NCBI GenBank assembly: GCA_000729835.1
Contig: JFHB01000191.1
Span: 1 to 59,276, forward strand
DNA length: 59,276 bases
Reading direction: 5' to 3'
Origin: Atkinsonella hypoxylon
Lineage: Eukaryota; Ascomycota; Sordariomycetes; Hypocreales; Clavicipitaceae
Of this stretch, positions 54,501 to 59,276 are shown in pieces. A model generated the notes under the pieces. The model ran no database searches. It saw only the letters and a program-made list of their open reading frames with translations, and was not told the DNA's origin. The translations under genes were made by a program, and so were the position numbers. Positions within the stretch are counted from its first letter, which is position 1. Each line of letters starts with the position of its first letter.

Positions 54501-56675
54501 CGATATCGACTCGTGGAGGTCATTCAGTTTCTCCTGGGCGTCCGCCGCGGATAAAGAATCCAGGTCCTCGTCAATAATTACTTTTCCAGGATTCAGAAAA
54601 TCAAGTAACGCGGATAACTCGGCCAGATTGTTTTGAATGGGTGTGCCAGTAATCAGAATTTTGCAAGGAACGCCAAATGCCACAAGCCGGGCATATAGTT
54701 GCGACTCTCGATTCTTCAGGCGATGAGCCTCATCAACAGCGAGAGTTTGCCACTTGATAGTTTGAAGAAATTGCCAGTCTTGCAGAATGAATTCATACGA
54801 GGTCACCAGAACGTTAAACTTGGGCTTCCTGGGATTGCCACCGACCATGAGCTCATTTTCTCGAATGATGTTGCGAGCATCCTCGGGTCCCAAATATACA
54901 ACGTAGTTGATATCCGGGGCCCAGTGATTGAAGGTGTCGCACCAAGCAGGAATAACACTGAGTGGCGCCACAACGAGTGATGGACCTTCTTGATGCCGGT
55001 CGTTCCGAAGCCAACTCAAGAATGAAACCGTCTGAACGGTTTTTCCAAGACCCATTTCGTCTGCCAAGATGACGTTGTTTCCTCTTGTCCAGTTTAGACA
55101 TAAAAAGTTCAGACCCTTGAGCTGGAATGATCTCAGCTCACCACCCTTGATATATTCAGGTTGACTTTCCAACTTGACCATCCTGCTTCGTGTGTCAGGA
55201 TTTTTTTCTCGCTTATCTGATTGCCAAGACCGGGATGACCGGTCCAGGTACTGATCAATTTTGTCTTGGAAGTTGGAGCTGATATCTGATGCCAGCTCCC
55301 AGGTACATTCTTCGTAAGTAAGACCCTTCCACTTAACAAAGTACTCTGTGTCATCGTCCCCATCACGAACATTGACCACTCTTTCCACTTGGGTGAAATC
55401 TTCAAAGGCATCTTCATCGCGTTCCCTGTCCAGGAAGAATTGCTCCTTGGCTTCTGGTGGGACGTCGTCCCCAAAGCGAATGTCGAGTTCTTGTTCAACC
55501 ACCCTCTTGAAGTAGTTTTCGACCTTACGAAACCCTCGCATATTGCGTAAGGAGTCAATGGTCTCCCAAGTGTCATGTAAGTGCGACTTGCCTTGCCACT
55601 TAATAAAGTACTCGAAGTCATGACGGCTTGCGTCGTATTGGAGTTCCAGTCCATCTTTCAGGCGATGTCGAACAACTTTCTCAACATAAGGTGAGTCGTC
55701 AACATAATCAGCCACGTAGTATGCTGCGGCCATGTCCACGTCGTCTTCGTCTTCATCAACGTCGCTCTCTTCATACATGCCTTGCTGTACCTGTTGCGCA
55801 GCTCGCCGGCTGGACCACCTTTTTTCGGCAAGTGCGAGGGCTGGTTGTGACTCTCTCTGCAGTCTCGCTTTTTTTTGCTCACTCCTCGCGCGCGCTCCGC
55901 CGTAGGTATCAGGGTCCGAATCTGATTCGTTCGTTGTTGAACGCTGTAGGACTGGCGTGCCCCTTTTGGACGCTGGAGGTTCGTTGTTTAGCAAAGACCG
56001 AGTGAATTGGAAGAGGTTTATTCTTACATGGTTGGGATGCCACAACACGACGTCGCTTAGCCTGGCGATGATTCATCGGTTCGTCATCGTCATCTTCAGA
56101 ATCATCAGAGTCAATCTACAGGTCTGTCAGTTTAATGCGACGGGGACTAGATCCTCGAGTCACTAGGCAATAGAGCTTACCATTTTTCTCGTTTCTCTTG
56201 CGCGTGTCTAGGAAAGGGTTAGCAATTGTTTTAATGCCTCATTAAACGGCAGTATATAACGTACACTTCTTCGTAGGCCATACAGCTCGGGATTGGCTTT
56301 GATGAAATCATCTTCTGAGAGAGCCGTCTTCTGTTTTGAGGCTCGACTTGAATCAGGTGAACTCTCGCGGTCTCGTTCAACGTCATCTTCTTGTGGTGAT
56401 GCTACGCTCTCTTGCATATCAAAATCAGCATCCTCAGAAGCATTGTCTTCGCCCGAACTATCAGTATCTATTGAGGCTTCGTCACGGTCTGCTTGGTCTG
56501 GTGACTCGCGCGGAGGAATCTCAGAGACGGAGGGTGTTGAGTGAGCCATTGGGCTGTCGTGAGTATCGGGGAGGTCTGGGTCGCTTGGGCCGGCTTCGAC
56601 AATGACTGTCGATGTCATGGCATCATCCGGCGACAGGTACCCGTTAGTAAGGCCTGTCACCGTCGGTGAGCTCAT
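51550..56675 (-). CDS. CHD1: Chromodomain helicase DNA-binding remodeler Chd1
   Basis: Five exons on the minus strand (56265-56675, 56181-56207, 56028-56115, 51751-55972, 51550-51688) encode 1628 residues; exon 2 is only 27 nt. The acidic Ser-rich N-terminus ends in LYGLRRS-TRARETRKM. Tandem chromodomains lie at about 267-440 (FEYFIKWQGKSHLHDTWE and TEYFVKWKGLTYEECTWE). The Snf2 ATPase follows with ADEMGLGKTVQ near 474, the DEAH box in VDEAHRLKN near 593 and the helicase C-lobe LIFSQMVKMLDILGDYL near 783. A SANT/SLIDE-type DNA-binding region is at about 1070-1290. Residues about 1400-1490 are an Arg/Asp/Glu tract. The C-terminal CHCT domain (about 1500-1615) ends with NNFWDFLAALWP, completed by the last exon. 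Chd1 spaces nucleosomes over transcribed genes. Confidence 0.96.
56181..56207 (-). other. CHD1: 27-nt microexon of CHD1
   Basis: Nine codons (TRARETRKM) flanked by a CTAG acceptor and a GTAAGC donor, between introns of 57 and 65 bp. Both neighbouring junctions are phase 0, so skipping would remove nine residues without frameshift. Confidence 0.8.
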
Positions 56676-57970
56676 GATAGCAGCTTTCGCACGTATTAGT
56701 TGCTATAGAGGGAGCAGAAGCAGCGTTAGCCGGTTTTTTGTTATCGGAAGAGTAATAAACGAATATTGCGCTAATATAGAGAGACATGCGACGGAAAACG
56801 CGCTTATCGGGGCCATTTTTGATCCAAGATGATGGAACAATGGATGTAATCGCATTCACACGTGAAGGGCTGATAGTGATGGACGAAGGGTACCGATTTG
56901 TCATTGAAAGACCAAGGCTCCAGTGGTAACGGCAAGTGAGCAACAGTGACATCTATAAGCATCGATATTCATCGATCCCATCACATAAGAGCATCGAACC
57001 AGCTGTAATCGACATCGGAGATCAAGCGACAGCCATGTCGCGAGGTCCCGGGTGAAGGCGTCTGGGTGAGATGCGCCAGGAAGACAGGACCAGGACCAGT
57101 CAAGGTCGGTAGCACGGCAAGCAAGGGAGGACTTACAAATCATTCATGAAAGGCAAGAGAAAGACGAGAATGATCCGAGTGGATTCTATAAGATAATGAG
57201 CAAGTCCCGGTCGTGCCGAGCAACAGATGATAGACTGGGGTTGTTGCGTTGGAAGGGGACGTACGGTGTGGAATCGTAGTGGTCGTCGTCCGCGGTTACA
57301 AAAAAAGCACTAGTGGAGAGAGACTTCGGAGGCAAGAAAGAATTGGGGAGGCCTGGAGGCTGGCCGAGTTTGTACCAAGCCAGCCTATGAGTGCCACGCA
57401 GGGCAGGACTGGGTGGGCACTGGGTGACGTCTCAAGTGCTCCCTCACGTGATGCTGCGGCTCACAGCAGGCGTATCCACTCAGCTTCTCTCGTTGAGTTC
57501 ATAACTATCTTTGACTACATATATAGAATGGAGTCATCCAAGTCTTACACAACGAGAGATTGTGCCCAACAAACATTCCAGTCGCATTATCAAAGTAAGA
57601 TAGGCCAATAAAGATGCTAGAGTAATATAGAAGCCTAGTCATGGTTTATTTCTTTCAAGTTTCGATAATCATTCGTAGAAATTTAAGTTAATACATGTAC
57701 ATGTAGAGCTTCAATTTTTCTGAGGCTTACACTCCACACGCCGAACATTGCCTTGATGCCCTCGACTTTATTTAGTCTGTCGTTCTTGTGCATCCAACCT
57801 TTTTGAACATTTTCCCCTCTGCCATCAAGCAAAAACGTCCTGCATTAGAATACATCACTGCAGTAGAGAATATTCACGTCCTTACAACAGTGGCAATTTT
57901 GCTTAGTGAGTTGGCACTTTTTGGTACATCATCTTTAATTCCATGAACTTGACTAAAGTTCAGGGAACCC
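56676..57970. other. Divergent intergenic region CHD1/GGCT-like gene
   Basis: 1.3 kb between two start codons. Frames on both strands are short and unrelated to known families. No repeat of note. Confidence 0.55.
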
Positions 57971-58465
57971 ATGCTAACAGTTCTAGAAATGTCTGTCACG
58001 CCCAAACCATTATTCGTCTATGGCACGCTTTGTGCCAAGGAACTACTTGCCTGGGCATTAACTGGTGATGCCTCTAATGTCCAGACCATCGAGCCCCTGC
58101 TTCAGCCCGCCAGAGTGTATGGTTTTACTCGCTATCGACTGCATCATTATGATTACCCCGGTGCCTTTGCCTGCAATAAACCTGACTCGTATATCGATGG
58201 ATATGTCGTATTCCTTGAAACAACGACGCAGAGAAGGAAGCTCGATGATTTCGAAGGCGAAGCTTACACCATCGCCTCAACTACAGCACATTTGCGAGAG
58301 AATAATGAACAAACGCGCAAGGAAGTGCAAGTGGACCTTTACCTTTGGAATGGCTCGAAAGAGAGCCTCTCTGAGGATGCTTGGAGTTTGGAAGAATTCA
58401 TTGAAGAACGACTAGAAGACTGGTTCGATTTGTTTCAGGGTATGGAGTTGACTGGTGATGAATAG
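57971..58465 (+). CDS. Gamma-glutamylcyclotransferase-like (AIG2-type) protein
   Basis: A single exon encodes 164 residues from the first ATG (57971) or 158 from the second (57989, MSVTPKPLFVYGTL). I keep the longer span for the feature, though the second ATG has the better context and fits homologues. The YGTL motif close to the N-terminus, ARVYGFTRYRLHHYDYPG and the glutamate in LDDFEGEAY define the GGCT/AIG2 fold, where the motif binds the substrate and Glu acts as acid/base. The LW(N)G strand and the acidic C-terminal helix are also typical. Substrate is unknown: members act on gamma-glutamyl amines, peptides or glutathione-derived compounds. Fungal AIG2-like proteins are often of unknown role. 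Confidence 0.88.
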   Translation: MLTVLEMSVTPKPLFVYGTLCAKELLAWALTGDASNVQTIEPLLQPARVYGFTRYRLHHYDYPGAFACNKPDSYIDGYVVFLETTTQRRKLDDFEGEAYTIASTTAHLRENNEQTRKEVQVDLYLWNGSKESLSEDAWSLEEFIEERLEDWFDLFQGMELTGDE

Positions 58466-59276
58466 TCAATACATATTTGGCTTTCCTACCGTCACATAGA
58501 AAATTCGAATGTTTATCGCGATCTTAATTATTAAGCTACTGACGATACGATACCCTGTCGACTTGCTATTGAAAAATCGCCCGCTCCCTCCAATAATGTA
58601 TAATCTGGTTTTTTTTTTTTCGAAGCAAATTCAAATATCCATCAGTCCCAAGTTTTCCTAGCAAATCATCAATTGTCTGTCCCTCTGACTTGATACTCTT
58701 AAATGGGCTGGATATGGCATACTGGACGAATGTCACAACAAAAAAAGAGTATCCCTTAATCGGCGCTGTACCGGAAAATCTTCGGACGATGTATCTAACC
58801 CGATTTGGCTAGATAGATTGATTCCTACACCCTACGGATCATCGGGCATAAATATTCCCAAGGGGCGGATTCCCTACAGGGGACTAGCTCGCTGTAGAAG
58901 CTAGCTTAACAGGGGGTCGGCTACGAGCTAGCTCCCTGTAGTAGGAGCTATGCCACTCACCACAACGAAGTTTGTTGCATTATATTTTTTATTAATTTCT
59001 CTACAGCCTGCTACAGCTAATTCACCTAAAAACGCGATTTCTGCTGGTTTTCTTTTAATTATCTGTATATATTTATTAGGCTAGCTAATTGTTGCAGGTT
59101 GTCTACGTAAATTTAACACGTAGCTATTGCGGTTGCCAGACCTCCTCCTATACAAATTACGTGTACGGAGTAGAGGCGTGGGATTACAATTGTGGGTCCG
59201 GAAGATATTGCACGGTATATAAGAGGGTTCAACCGAACATTTAGTGTGGCGTGGGCACATCGCATTTTTGGCGACA
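58466..59276. other. AT-rich 3' end of window
   Basis: No gene recognised. Contains a T run (about 58609-58620), an inverted repeat (58874-58941), several CTAGCTA/CTACAG short motifs and a GTACGGAGTA motif at 59163-59172. This could be degraded repetitive DNA, but no transposase or target-site duplication is visible. Confidence 0.55.
58874..58941. repeat. Imperfect inverted repeat
   Basis: Left arm CTACAGGGGACTAGCTCG (58874-58891) and right arm CGAGCTAGCTCCCTGTAG (58924-58941) are complementary at 16 of 18 positions, with a 32-nt loop that itself has GCTGTAGAAGCTAGC. Resembles a small foldback or MITE remnant; no flanking duplication was confirmed. Confidence 0.75.

Noticed and set aside
58466..59276. 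Transposon at the window end
   Set aside because: No transposase frame, long terminal repeat or target-site duplication is visible; only a short foldback is supported.
1..59276. Secondary-metabolite or toxin cluster
   Set aside because: No polyketide synthase, NRPS, terpene cyclase, P450 or transporter genes; all recognised genes are housekeeping.

Overview
The window reads as nuclear DNA of a filamentous ascomycete, probably a Sordariomycete and plausibly Hypocreales. Genes are dense and on both strands. Introns are short (mostly 47-108 bp) with GTRNGT-like donors, CTAAC/CTGAC branch sites and YAG acceptors. The proteins match conserved fungal families. A finer taxonomic call would need a database search. 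No tRNA, rRNA, CRISPR array, transposase or complete mobile element was recognised.

Layout. 1-4165 has no recognisable gene but carries a CATCCAC minisatellite. Then come a Sel1-repeat (Nif1/Dsf2-like) protein (4166-6573, +), proteasome beta-2 PUP1 (7452-8343, -), nucleoporin NUP159 (9141-13661, +), RNA polymerase I/III subunit RPC40 (14359-15612, +), NEDD8-activating E1 UBA3 (16059-17677, -), TEL2 (18004-21129, +), a GCK/STE20-like kinase (21503-23962, -) and mismatch repair MSH3 (24581-27916, +). Next are an orphan C2H2-like protein of six exons (28465-30440, -), Rab geranylgeranyltransferase beta BET2 (32105-33140, -) and a low-complexity-rich intergenic stretch. A RhoGAP (35461-37918, +), ribosome biogenesis RRS1 (38962-39558, -), mitoribosomal RSM23/DAP3 (40075-41551, +), replicative helicase MCM7 (41889-44622, -), peroxisomal AAA ATPase PEX1 (45282-49012, +), 3'(2'),5'-bisphosphate nucleotidase MET22/HAL2 (49184-50230, -), chromatin remodeler CHD1 (51550-56675, -) and a gamma-glutamylcyclotransferase-like protein (57971-58465, +) follow. 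The last 0.8 kb is AT-rich with a small inverted repeat.

The genes are housekeeping genes and do not form one pathway. Several serve genome maintenance (TEL2, MSH3, MCM7, CHD1). Others cover nuclear transport, transcription, ribosome assembly, protein turnover, vesicle traffic and peroxisome import. Divergent pairs share short intergenic spacers: UBA3/TEL2, kinase/MSH3, RRS1/RSM23 and MCM7/PEX1. MluI-box motifs (ACGCGT) lie upstream of MSH3 and MCM7.

I found no convincing new multi-gene system. The most notable observations are a 6-nt microexon needed to restore the nucleotide-binding motif of UBA3, a stop-free in-frame intron in MCM7, repeated short motifs in NUP159, and a recurring intergenic motif (TACTCCGTAC). 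All gene models with introns were spliced by eye; splice sites were accepted when they restored reading frame and family-conserved sequence.
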